From: Planctomycetota bacterium
GTDB taxonomy: Bacteria > Planctomycetota > Planctomycetia > Pirellulales > UBA1268
DNA length: 64,000 nt
Assembly: GCA_003669585.1 (NCBI GenBank)
Contig: QWOQ01000015.1
Span: 248,001-312,000 of the forward strand
Direction of reading: 5' to 3'
Below the pieces are notes generated by a model that saw nothing but the letters and a program-made list of their open reading frames with translations, had not been told where the DNA came from and searched no databases. The position numbers and the translations under genes are program-made. Shown piece after piece: positions 6,970 through 19,349 of this stretch. How positions within the stretch are numbered: position 1 is the first letter of the stretch; each line of letters opens with the position of its first letter.

Positions 6970-7974
6970 TTACCGATCGCCTTCAAAGCAGTTGGCATCA
7001 CGAGGAATGTATGGAGCGCCCATCCCCGCAGAGGCTCGAAAGCCATTCCGGGGAAGAGGAAAAGCCGACTCGAGAAGTGTCCACGGCACATTCTGTAAGT
7101 CAGAACGAAGCACTCCATCGTCGTCGACGCTCATGCGACTTTGGACGACGCGCGCAGGAGTGTCAACCAGAAGATTGAATCGTCCATTGGCCGAACTTGA
7201 GCACGAAGAGAGAACGCCCGTGGATGCCCCCGCGATGCTCATTCCAGCGCGTGCACAGTGACGACACTGCACACCGGAGAGTTCGAAATTGAAAGAATCA
7301 ATAACCGCGACACCGTCAATGGAAAATCCTTCAAACGAAAGATCTTCAACTCGAACAAAACGAGCCCCGACGAGAGAAAGCCCGCTGCGCAGACTTGTTA
7401 CTCGCAAAGGAAGACTTGCGAGTTTTTGTTTGGAATCACTTCGCATGTGAATCCAGCCGCCGAACTGCGACCATTGTCCAACTTTGAGTGCACGAATTTC
7501 GTTTGATCCCTCTGCCTCACCGCAAGGAACAATCTCACCATCGAGCAGCAGCAAAGAACCCGAAAGTCGAGGTGGAAAAAATCGAAACACATCGTCTGCG
7601 ACCCACTCCCACGCAGCAGGAGGCACGGGCGCATCTCCTGACACGACCGCACCGTTTCCCAAAATTGTAAATGGCTCCAAGGTGGTTCCCCAGTGCCGCG
7701 AAGCCCCAATCGCGATCTCCTCATAATAGGGGCCACTGCCGGGAACAATTACGATTGTGTCACAAGGGCCCGAACGATCGATCGCCAAGCGGATTGTTGA
7801 CACTGGCCCGGTACCAGGAGAACCACCAAGAAATTCAGGAGAACGACCGTCGTAGGTGTTGTTGCCTCTGAGATTGTCAACGTACCAGGTTGTCGCCGAA
7901 GCAAACCCAGTGGTCAGAAGGAATCCAACAAACGCAACAAGTCCGAGAAATCTGGAAAAAAGCATGTTCATCAT
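6970..7974 (-). CDS. Secreted parallel beta-helix-like protein
   Basis: The 334-aa product has a clear Sec signal peptide ('LGLVAFVGFLLTTGFASA') followed at once by 'TTWYVDNLRGNNTYDG', the usual start of right-handed beta-helix (pectate-lyase-like) proteins in planctomycetes. The middle and C-terminal parts contain successive short beta-strand repeats ('VRVEDLSFEGFSIDGVAVID', 'FELSGVQCRHCARAG'). Such proteins bind or cleave polysaccharide, but no catalytic residues can be assigned here. It is monocistronic and faces the tRNA. Its role is unknown beyond being exported. Confidence 0.75.
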   Translation of the reverse strand: MMNMLFSRFLGLVAFVGFLLTTGFASATTWYVDNLRGNNTYDGRSPEFLGGSPGTGPVSTIRLAIDRSGPCDTIVIVPGSGPYYEEIAIGASRHWGTTLEPFTILGNGAVVSGDAPVPPAAWEWVADDVFRFFPPRLSGSLLLLDGEIVPCGEAEGSNEIRALKVGQWSQFGGWIHMRSDSKQKLASLPLRVTSLRSGLSLVGARFVRVEDLSFEGFSIDGVAVIDSFNFELSGVQCRHCARAGMSIAGASTGVLSSCSSSANGRFNLLVDTPARVVQSRMSVDDDGVLRSDLQNVPWTLLESAFPLPRNGFRASAGMGAPYIPRDANCFEGDR

Positions 7975-8236
7975 TTCACAGTCACTCGGTGTTGGGAGTC
8001 ATTGCAGCCGGAATCTTCCATGCAACCATACACAGAAATTGTGTACTGACTCAATCTGCGCCAAATTCTATCAACGGTTTCAGGATGGACCGCAGCAGAC
8101 AGATGAATTGTGAGCGAGGATTATCGAGAGTGTTCACCGCCGTACAGATTGTGTTTGTGTCGAAAGAATCTTTCTCAGAGGATTGAGTCAGATTGTGGAA
8201 GGACGTGCGATGTACGTCGTAGGGTAAAAGACTCGT

Positions 8237-8940
8237 ATGACCATAGTTCGTGATGCATCGACTGAACGCAACGAGCCTCTTTCGCGACCAGTGCAGCCTT
8301 CAGAAATGGTCAGATCTGTCGTGTCGCTTTTTTTGGCAGTTTATTTTTTTGGCATGGTTCTTTGTATCGCGGGAAATTCATCGAGTGGCTCTTCGGTGCT
8401 TGTACGAACCATCAAAACAAAACTCTTTTCACCCTGGCTCTATCCACTGTGGTTGGATTTAGGGTTTGACTATCACCTGACATACGGCAGCGTTGGCGAT
8501 GCCGACTTTTCCATCAGCGCAACAACCATCCAAAATGGCGAAGTGCAGACTCTGGAATATCCCTCTGCGGACATGGGATCGCTGCGAGCTGCCAGATGGC
8601 GGCGCATGGCCAAATGGATGGCAACGAGCATTGAAGATCCAAACCGAGAGAGTGCGCTTCCTTCTTCGATTGGTTCCGGAATGCTCAAACAGCGTGGAGT
8701 TGATGAGGTATCGATTGCGGTGATTCGCAACGAACTTTTCGAGCCAACAGATTCCCGTGTCACAAATCGAAAAAATATCATTTCACGAGATGACATACAC
8801 GTTGAAACTGTCTATTCGGCTCGCATGCGTCTGGTTTCTGGTGAACCACAACTGATTAAAAATGAAGTGCGTCGCGACGTGGCGCCGCTGGTAAACCCTG
8901 CGAAAACGAATGCATCGGAATCACCACGCGAGGTGAAACC

Positions 8941-8944
<4 letters not shown>
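8237..8944 (+). CDS. Single-pass membrane protein, partner of the HTTM protein
   Basis: A 235-aa protein with one hydrophobic segment at about residues 25-46 ('VVSLFLAVYFFGMVLCIAG') and a soluble remainder. The stop overlaps the start of the HTTM gene by 4 bp (ATGA), so the two are co-translated and probably act together. Planctomycetes often pair such a small protein with an HTTM protein. No catalytic motif is visible and I do not recognise a domain. ATG start chosen; no better start lies downstream before the membrane segment. Confidence 0.7.
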
Positions 8945-12243
<3,299 letters not shown>

Positions 12244-12399
12244 GCGCTACTCGATTTTTGTGAAGGAGGAGAACTCGATACGAGGTCTTTGGAAACATAT
12301 TGAAATGAAGACGATTTCCACGTGAATCCATAAGTATAGCCAACGGAGGGCGGGGCAATGGCTGGCCCGTACCGCGATCAGAAAAACGCCTGCGGGTGT

Positions 12400-13437
12400 T
12401 TAAGCAGCATGGCTCTGCGAGGAAATCTGTTCGACGGCCGCTACAACAGAGTCGACAGAAATTCCAAGGATTGATCGCATACAGGTCTTGCGGTCGTGCC
12501 AAGCAGGTTGTGTTTCGGGAAGAGCTTCAATCGAAATATGCCCGACACCCCACGGACCGTTGCGTGTGGCGGGAAGCGGTCCAAAAAGTCCTACGCATGG
12601 TGTGCCAATTGCAGCAGCGAGATGGAGAGGGCCAGTGTCACTGGAAATAAATACCACAGCACGGCGAGCAAGTGAACCGAGTTCGCGAAGGCTTGTGCGA
12701 GGCGCCTTGATCGTCGCAGCAGGAGCCGCTGCACAGATGATCTCGGCCATAGCTTCTTCTTTATTTCCTCCCCACACGACCACCGAACGAATTCCAGAAG
12801 AGTGAAAAAGTCTTTTGGCGACTGTTGCAAAACGTTCCGCCGGCCAGATTTTTGAAGGCCAACCCGCTCCTGGATTCATCACCGCAAATCGAGATCCATG
12901 ACGTTGTTCCCTGATCCATGCATCAATGTGATTTTGTTCTGCGTGCCACAGCGGCATCGTACTGCCACCGGCTACCGCTTCGATTCCGATCGCACGCAGA
13001 AGCTCGCAGTTGCGCTCGACTACGTGCACGCTTGTGGAAGTCACATGATGTGTATGCAACAAGCGAGATCCCTCTCGCGATTGGGACGCACCGAATCCGA
13101 CTCGCACAGGAGCCCCAGAAAGCCACCCAGCAACAGCGCTCTTGAAAAGAGATTGCACATCAAACACGAGATCGGGAGAAAATGCGCGCAACTCCCGACG
13201 CAGCCGAAGAATTGTGGAAGGGCTTTTCAGCCAGCCTCGCGGTGCGGTCATCACGGTGTCAACTGCCGGATGGTCTGCCAGTACTTCTCCAAAACGGCCT
13301 TCCACGACCCAGCCAATGTGTGCTTGTGGCATTGATGCACGCAGCGCGACTGCCATGGGAACTGCGTGGAGCACATCACCGAGCGCTGAAAGCCTCACGA
13401 TGACAATGCGCCGGATGTTTCGAAAATGTTCATTCAT
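12400..13437 (-). CDS. Glycosyltransferase family 9 (heptosyltransferase-like)
   Basis: GT9 enzymes add heptose or related sugars to the LPS inner core using nucleotide-sugar donors. The protein shows the N-terminal 'IVIVRLSALGDVLHAVP', the family hallmark, 'NPGAGWPSKIWPAERFA' mid-chain, and the nucleotide-binding 'SSDTGPLHLAAAIGTPCVGL' near the C-terminus. I start at the ATG at 13437 (345 aa) because the match begins at once; the track start at 13521 adds 28 residues unlike the family. It resembles WaaC/WaaF but the exact acceptor cannot be told. Confidence 0.88.
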   Translation of the reverse strand: MNEHFRNIRRIVIVRLSALGDVLHAVPMAVALRASMPQAHIGWVVEGRFGEVLADHPAVDTVMTAPRGWLKSPSTILRLRRELRAFSPDLVFDVQSLFKSAVAGWLSGAPVRVGFGASQSREGSRLLHTHHVTSTSVHVVERNCELLRAIGIEAVAGGSTMPLWHAEQNHIDAWIREQRHGSRFAVMNPGAGWPSKIWPAERFATVAKRLFHSSGIRSVVVWGGNKEEAMAEIICAAAPAATIKAPRTSLRELGSLARRAVVFISSDTGPLHLAAAIGTPCVGLFGPLPATRNGPWGVGHISIEALPETQPAWHDRKTCMRSILGISVDSVVAAVEQISSQSHAA

Positions 13438-13599
13438 AGCGAAATTCTGCAGAAATGCCGAGAAGTGTTGCAGCCTCGTTGTGCCAAGCGTGGCGTACGC
13501 ATGGAGATGCGACAAGATCACTTTTCAGTGACATGGTGAGCGCCTTTGCAAAACGATTATGAACCGCGAGATGGTTGCTGATCGTCGGAAAATAACAAT

Positions 13600-14700
13600 C
13601 TACAGAACGTCACTGCTAAACTCGGAATCAGGATCGAGCCCCGCGAGTTCACACATGGCCGCTGCAGAGACCGACGGAGGACAACTCCAGACAAGAAAAA
13701 AAAGCGATTCACATACGCGATCAGCGGCGGGGTGTCCTTCGATAAACCCGGTTCCCTTCGTTGCCGTCAGGAAGGCTTGGCCGACTCGCACGACAAGATT
13801 ATTAGCCCGCAGACGGAGTCGATTCCTTTGCATGGGTTCAATGTCACGGGTGATCGAATCAAAAAGTTCGTCTCGTACGCTTCTGCATTCACTCTGAAAC
13901 TCATCAACTACTAAACGCAGCGATGGTCTTGCAGCGGCTTCCTTCTCGATGAGATCGACGCTCCCGCATGCCGCGCCAAGAGCCAGCGCACTCGTAGCAA
14001 GGCCCCCGGTACGAACTGTTGATGAACTTTTCTGATCGATCGGCTCACCCGGATCGACGCGATCGAAATGAACTGCCGAAGTTCGACTTCCAGAAAGTGC
14101 AAGAAGTTTCATCGGGGGTTCGATACAAAGACCGCGAGTCTGAAGCGGTACGCAAAAAAATTTTGTTTCACCAGAATTCGTTACTGCCGCTGTGATGAGC
14201 AGGTCGCTTGAATCGCCACCGGTGACCCACGGGCATAGTCCGGTAAGACTCCACTGAGTTTCATGCTGCGTCGCAAGAAGTGCCGGTGCAGAAAGGTGTC
14301 TTCGGCTCGTGGAGATTTGAGAGATGCCAACGGTTGCTCGAATTCGCCCGCTGGCAAGATCCGCGAGAAGTGTGGTTCGCGATGGGTCATGAGAAGTATC
14401 AATGATTCTGACTGCCGCTGCCCACTGCGAAAGAGCCAATGCTGATGTGAGGCAACGCCTTGCAATTGCAAGAAATAGTTCAATGAGTACTCGTTCACTT
14501 GCTCCAGTTCCACCGCAGTCCTTTGGTATAAATGCTGCCAGAATTCCTGTTCGCGCAAAGAGATGAAACACACCGCTTTTCCACGGGCCTGCGTGTCGGG
14601 TATTTTCAGCATGCGTGGCGATCTCGTCGCCGAGCGAAAGTAGAACCGCCGGATCGGTGAGGTCCTGAAAAAGAACCATGTGCGTTGTATGAGGAAGCAT
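13600..14700 (-). CDS. Acyl-CoA dehydrogenase-like flavoprotein
   Basis: A 366-aa protein with the acyl-CoA dehydrogenase layout: N-terminal helical domain ('GILAAFIPKDCGGTGASER'), middle beta domain ('TGLCPWVTGGDSSDLLITAA') and C-terminal helices ending in 'GTGFIEGHPAADRVCESLFF'. The usual C-terminal 'RDA' motif is absent, so the substrate cannot be inferred and it may act on something other than an acyl-CoA. I use the ATG at 14700; the ORF-track start at 14844 adds a hydrophobic stretch that does not look like family sequence. No other fatty-acid oxidation gene is adjacent. Confidence 0.75.
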   Translation of the reverse strand: MLPHTTHMVLFQDLTDPAVLLSLGDEIATHAENTRHAGPWKSGVFHLFARTGILAAFIPKDCGGTGASERVLIELFLAIARRCLTSALALSQWAAAVRIIDTSHDPSRTTLLADLASGRIRATVGISQISTSRRHLSAPALLATQHETQWSLTGLCPWVTGGDSSDLLITAAVTNSGETKFFCVPLQTRGLCIEPPMKLLALSGSRTSAVHFDRVDPGEPIDQKSSSTVRTGGLATSALALGAACGSVDLIEKEAAARPSLRLVVDEFQSECRSVRDELFDSITRDIEPMQRNRLRLRANNLVVRVGQAFLTATKGTGFIEGHPAADRVCESLFFLVWSCPPSVSAAAMCELAGLDPDSEFSSDVL

Positions 14701-14916
14701 CGAGTTCCTGTGGGAATAAAGGAGAAAGTGGAAAGTCAGAATGAAAAATAGTCCTACCGGACTATTACGGAACCCGTGCAAAGATCCAATGAACCATACT
14801 GCTGGTCGAAGAATTGAAACAGAAGGGCTATACTTCTGCGGCACCCTTGGAAAGTTGTATTGAATCGGGAGGCGGACCGATCAAGTGCTCTGAAAAAACC
14901 CTATGGAATCGACAGC

Positions 14917-17115
14917 ATGAGTCAGACAGATATCGCCAGCCCGTTCTCCAGTTCAGGTCCGCGTCTGATGGAGCTTTCTCCTCAGAACCTGTACGACAAA
15001 TGCGTCGCCCTTGCTCGCAACCTCTGGTGGAGTTGGCATCCAGAGGTGATCAACCTCTTTCGTGAACTCGATCCCATTCGTTGGCGACAACTTGATCACA
15101 ATCCAATCGCGCTGCTGGCTGAGTTTACGCCAGAAAGATTGGAAGCACGGGCCGCGGAGCTTGTGCTCTACAGTCGAATTAATCAGGCATATCGCCTTCT
15201 CAAGGAATACCTGGCGCATCAAGCAACCTGGAGTAAGGTGCATGCCGGGGTGCTTGGATCGAACCCTGTGGTTTATTTTTCAGCAGAGTTTGGCATCCAT
15301 GAATCGGTGCCAATTTATTCAGGTGGTCTGGGGGTTCTCTCCGGTGATCACATCAAGAGCGCCAGCGGCCTTGGAATTCCGCTCATGGCGGTTGGGCTCT
15401 TCTATAAACAGGGCTACTTCAAACAGCAGCTCGACATCGACGGATACCAGCACGAGGAATATATCCTTTCGCGAGTTGAGAATCTTCCAATTGAATCAGC
15501 TGTCGGTGCTGATGGAAAAGAAATCATCGTGCGGATTGAAACGCGGACCGGCGCGCTGTTGGCCAAGGTATGGAAGATGATGGTTGGAAGAATCAATCTT
15601 TCTCTCCTCGACTGCGACGTTGATGGAAATAGTCCCGAGGATCGCGAACTCACAAGCCGCCTCTACGGTGGTGACACTCGAGTGCGAATCCGTCAGGAAT
15701 TGGTGCTCGGTGTTGGTGGAGTCAAGGCGATCCGTGCGATGGGGATTCATCCTGGCGTGTACCATCTCAACGAAGGCCACTCAAGCTTTGCGGCGCTCGA
15801 AGCAGTGAGAGGTCGAATGGATGAAGATGGTCTCCCGTTTGATGATGCCGTTCGAGAGGTCGCAAGGCAGTCTGTTTTCACAACCCATACGCCTGTTCCA
15901 GCAGGTCACGATCGATTCGATAGCGCTTTGATCGAAGAGCATCTAGGGCCTCTGCGAGACAGCTTGGGAATATCACACGATCAACTGATGGGGCTTGGGC
16001 GAGTGGAGCCGCACAACCATGGTGAACCATTTTGTATGACAGTCTTGGGCCTCAAGCTGTCCAGACGCGCCAACGCCGTGAGCGCGTTGCACGGGCACGT
16101 CAGCCGCCGAATGTGGAAAAATCTCTGGTCGTGGAAGGTCGAAGAGGATGTGCCAATCGGCCACATCACCAATGGCGTGCATGTACCGAGTTGGTTGGCC
16201 TGGCAAATGCAACAACTGTACGATCGTATCTTTCCAGATAAGTGGTTTAGTCGAATGGGGGAGCCTGAAATTTGGCAGAAGATTTACGAGGTTGATCCAG
16301 GAGAACTCTGGGAAACACACTACGCGCTCAAAAATCTCCTGCTGCAATTTGTACGCAGACGGACAAGCCGACAGTGCCGTCGTCGAGGAGAGAGTGACGC
16401 GGCTGTCGATATGGCCCGTAACGTTCTCGACCCAAATATTTTGACCATTGGGTTTGCCCGTCGATTTGCTACGTACAAGCGGGCTGATTTGCTTCTCTCG
16501 GATCTCGACCGTCTCTTGGCAATGATTGGCGACCCAGACCGTCCGATTCAAATTATTTTTGCCGGAAAAGCTCATCCAGCTGACGATCCAGGCAAAGGAC
16601 TCATTCGCAAGATTGCCAATCTCCGGCACGACGAACGACTTGCAGGTCGAATTGTCTTTGTTGAGGATTACGACATCAATGTCTGTCGCCATCTGATTCA
16701 GGGAGTCGATGTCTGGCTCAACAACCCACGTCGTCCACTTGAGGCATCCGGCACAAGCGGTCAAAAAGTAGTTCTCAATGGCGGCTTGAACTGCTCAATT
16801 CTCGACGGATGGTGGGCAGAAGCCTACGACGGCCAAAACGGATTTGCCATTGGGAGCGGACAGTCGCATTCCAACGATGACATCACCAACGCGCGCGATG
16901 CGGAGTCGCTTTACCGAGTCTTGGAGGAAGAGGTAGTGCCGCTGTTTTACGACCGAGACTCCGATGGGTTGCCGCACCAGTGGATTCGTAGAATGATCAA
17001 CTCGATTGGATCACTTGCGTGGCGGTTTAGCTCTCATCGCATGGTGATGGATTACGCACGAAACTGTTATGTTCCAGCGGCAGGCGGAGTTTCGTGTGAC
17101 ATGTCGCACCGATAG
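14917..17115 (+). CDS. glgP: Alpha-glucan (glycogen) phosphorylase
   Basis: GlgP releases glucose-1-phosphate from glycogen using pyridoxal phosphate. The protein has the DUF3417-type N-terminus ('LARNLWWSWHPEVINLFREL'), 'VVYFSAEFGIHESVPIYSGGLGVLSGDH', 'FTTHTPVPAGHDRF', 'FARRFATYKRADLLL' and the PLP-lysine region 'ASGTSGQKVVLNGGLN'. These mark the short bacterial class (about 730 aa). I start at ATG 14917 (732 aa); the track start at 14860 is a TTG with no family similarity. glgC at 56551 and the phosphomutases at 27615 and 29656 handle neighbouring steps. Confidence 0.94.
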   Translation: MSQTDIASPFSSSGPRLMELSPQNLYDKCVALARNLWWSWHPEVINLFRELDPIRWRQLDHNPIALLAEFTPERLEARAAELVLYSRINQAYRLLKEYLAHQATWSKVHAGVLGSNPVVYFSAEFGIHESVPIYSGGLGVLSGDHIKSASGLGIPLMAVGLFYKQGYFKQQLDIDGYQHEEYILSRVENLPIESAVGADGKEIIVRIETRTGALLAKVWKMMVGRINLSLLDCDVDGNSPEDRELTSRLYGGDTRVRIRQELVLGVGGVKAIRAMGIHPGVYHLNEGHSSFAALEAVRGRMDEDGLPFDDAVREVARQSVFTTHTPVPAGHDRFDSALIEEHLGPLRDSLGISHDQLMGLGRVEPHNHGEPFCMTVLGLKLSRRANAVSALHGHVSRRMWKNLWSWKVEEDVPIGHITNGVHVPSWLAWQMQQLYDRIFPDKWFSRMGEPEIWQKIYEVDPGELWETHYALKNLLLQFVRRRTSRQCRRRGESDAAVDMARNVLDPNILTIGFARRFATYKRADLLLSDLDRLLAMIGDPDRPIQIIFAGKAHPADDPGKGLIRKIANLRHDERLAGRIVFVEDYDINVCRHLIQGVDVWLNNPRRPLEASGTSGQKVVLNGGLNCSILDGWWAEAYDGQNGFAIGSGQSHSNDDITNARDAESLYRVLEEEVVPLFYDRDSDGLPHQWIRRMINSIGSLAWRFSSHRMVMDYARNCYVPAAGGVSCDMSHR

Positions 17116-17166
17116 CGAATCGGTACTCCTCGAATTGAGTTTGTGGAAGAGTTGAACAAGCGACCC

Positions 17167-19266
17167 TTAGTTCGCAGAGCGTTCCTGAGACTGCGCAAAG
17201 TCAATTTCATTCTGCCATTTGATCACGGCAAGTTCAGCGTTGGAAATCTTTTTTCGTAGCATCACAACAGCTTCTTCATGCATCGTGGCTTCACGAATAG
17301 TTTCGTCTCGATAAATTGAATCCGCGGTGAGTTTAGATTGTATTTCTTCGAGCATTGCTTCAAGGATCACTTTTTCCGAGGAGTCAGCAACGATCTGCTT
17401 CGTCAGTTGATCGATCAACTCTTTCGCCGAGCCAATCGATTTCTGGACGGTTTCATGAGCCTCTTTGGCTTGGCGAGAGTTTTTCTCTGCCACGATGACT
17501 TGCTCGACGACAGCCGCGTCATCCGGCGTGGCTTTGGCTGCAACGCGGCAGGCCTCGAGAGCAGACTCCGCTTTTTTGATCGAGCCTTTTAAATCGCCCA
17601 GTGACTCGCGTGTCATCTTGAGGTCGTCGGAGAGTTTCTTCTTTTCCGCATTCGACGTGTCGATTGTACTTAAAAGCATAGTTCGCTTGGATGAAAGTTC
17701 CTTAAAAATCTGTGTTCCTGTTTGAACACTATGAATGGCAGTTGTGCGGGCGATATCCGCAACTGTAAAGGCATTGTCAGCAGGAATAATTGCCTTGGAA
17801 TGTTCGAGTACGTCATGTCGGGCCAGGAGCAATCTTTTCTCGAGGCGAACAGGATTGGAATCGATTGAACCGATCCTTTTTCCATTGGAAATATCATGAA
17901 CCACCACCGCGCCGGTCCAGTCGCTCGCCAACACCTTCGTTGAATCACTGCTTACAGAAACTCGTATACCAATGTCGGCCAGTTTTTCAAAATCGCGTTC
18001 AAGAACGCCATCTGGTTTCCAGAGTTTAAATTTGTTGTCCCTGCCGCAAGTGATAAGCCTTCCGTCTCCCAGCCACACGACGCCAAGTGCACCTCCGGAA
18101 TGTGCGTTCCATGATTTATTTTGGGATCCGCCGTCTGCATCCCAGAGCCGACATGTGCCATCTTCGGAAACGCTTGCGAGCACCGCTCCATCCGGGCGCC
18201 ATGCAACACCGGTAATTGATCCGGTATGTCCACGGAGCAGAGCGTATTCTCGAGCCCCGGACGATTCCCAGAGAAATAAATTTCCTGCTCTGTCACCAGT
18301 GGCAAGCAGCACACTGTCCGGAGAGAACTCCAGTGTGGTCACCCAATCGGTATGTTTTTTAATTTCGCTTTCAGTCGAACCATTCACTGTCTGAAGGAGA
18401 CGAACTACTCGCGAAGGACCGCCAATGGCCACCAATCTTTGATCCCCAGAGAGATCGGCAACAAGCACTTCGTCAAATTCATCGCCAAGCTCAGCCACAC
18501 GAATTCCACTTGAGATATCCCACGCCACGACCCGACCACTGCGTGCCGGTCTTCCTCCGCCAGCAATCAACAGCTTTGCATTTCGCGAAAATCGCAGGGA
18601 GTTTACGTCACCCTCCGGAAACGGAAGCACACCAATTAATTCGAGTGTTTCAGTGGAGTAAAGAAGAACCTGCTCTCGTCCCCCAATCGCCACGAGAGGA
18701 CCATGAGGAGATGATGCCATTGCAGTCACCGACGTACCACGAAGTCCCTCAACAACAACTTCAAGCGAGAGCCTCGGTGGCATGATCGGCGGACCTTCAA
18801 GGGAAATGAGAGTCCCAGGAGCCATTGTAAAGTCAGAAGTTTTTTGTGCGGAAGCAATCGGCGCTGAGCCACTTCGTTCAAGGGCTCCAGCAGAAATCCA
18901 CGCCTTGATAACAGAGAGCATCTCATCTGAAATCTTTTCTGATTCCGGGGGCATGCTCGGCTCGGAAGCATGGCTGACAAGTTGCCACAAATAACTGCCT
19001 TCGGCATCGCCGGGCAGTATGACTTTTCCAGAACTACCCCCAGCCAGGGTCTGCAAAAAACTGGATAGATCGAGTCCGCCACTTGTCTTGTCGGGGTTAT
19101 GGCAGGAACAGCACTTTTCTCGAAAGAGTGGGAGGATATTTTGTTCATAGGTCACAGGCATGTCGGCAGACATCGCGACCATTCCTCGCATCACAAACAG
19201 CGACGGAAGAATCGTAGGTAAAGCGCATAACTGCAAAAGAAGCACCATGCGTGAGACAACGTTCAT
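17167..19266 (-). CDS. Exported cytochrome c-type / WD40 / coiled-coil protein
   Basis: After a signal peptide ('MVLLLQLCALPTILPSLF') comes a planctomycete cytochrome-c domain with a CxxCH heme site in 'REKCCSCHNPD' and the distal 'EPSMPPESEKIS' segment. A WD40 beta-propeller follows ('DWVTTLEFSPDSVLLATGDR', 'GHTGSITGVAWRPDGAVLAS') and then about 200 aa of predicted coiled coil rich in Glu, Lys and Ala. It is last in a four-gene minus-strand cluster starting with the DUF1501 gene. The start is set at ATG 19266, which directly precedes the signal peptide; the track start adds 20 aa. The role is presumed extracytoplasmic electron transfer or polymer breakdown. Confidence 0.85.
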   Translation of the reverse strand: MNVVSRMVLLLQLCALPTILPSLFVMRGMVAMSADMPVTYEQNILPLFREKCCSCHNPDKTSGGLDLSSFLQTLAGGSSGKVILPGDAEGSYLWQLVSHASEPSMPPESEKISDEMLSVIKAWISAGALERSGSAPIASAQKTSDFTMAPGTLISLEGPPIMPPRLSLEVVVEGLRGTSVTAMASSPHGPLVAIGGREQVLLYSTETLELIGVLPFPEGDVNSLRFSRNAKLLIAGGGRPARSGRVVAWDISSGIRVAELGDEFDEVLVADLSGDQRLVAIGGPSRVVRLLQTVNGSTESEIKKHTDWVTTLEFSPDSVLLATGDRAGNLFLWESSGAREYALLRGHTGSITGVAWRPDGAVLASVSEDGTCRLWDADGGSQNKSWNAHSGGALGVVWLGDGRLITCGRDNKFKLWKPDGVLERDFEKLADIGIRVSVSSDSTKVLASDWTGAVVVHDISNGKRIGSIDSNPVRLEKRLLLARHDVLEHSKAIIPADNAFTVADIARTTAIHSVQTGTQIFKELSSKRTMLLSTIDTSNAEKKKLSDDLKMTRESLGDLKGSIKKAESALEACRVAAKATPDDAAVVEQVIVAEKNSRQAKEAHETVQKSIGSAKELIDQLTKQIVADSSEKVILEAMLEEIQSKLTADSIYRDETIREATMHEEAVVMLRKKISNAELAVIKWQNEIDFAQSQERSAN

Positions 19267-19349
19267 GAAATTCTCGGGATCAAAATAAAAAATAGAAACA
19301 AATGAAGGAGTGTTCTTTTCTCGCACGCTATGTCTGGTGGTCGAGTCGT

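Noticed and set aside
15973-16764. 263-aa minus-strand ORF inside glgP
   Set aside because: Shadow of a well-supported gene.
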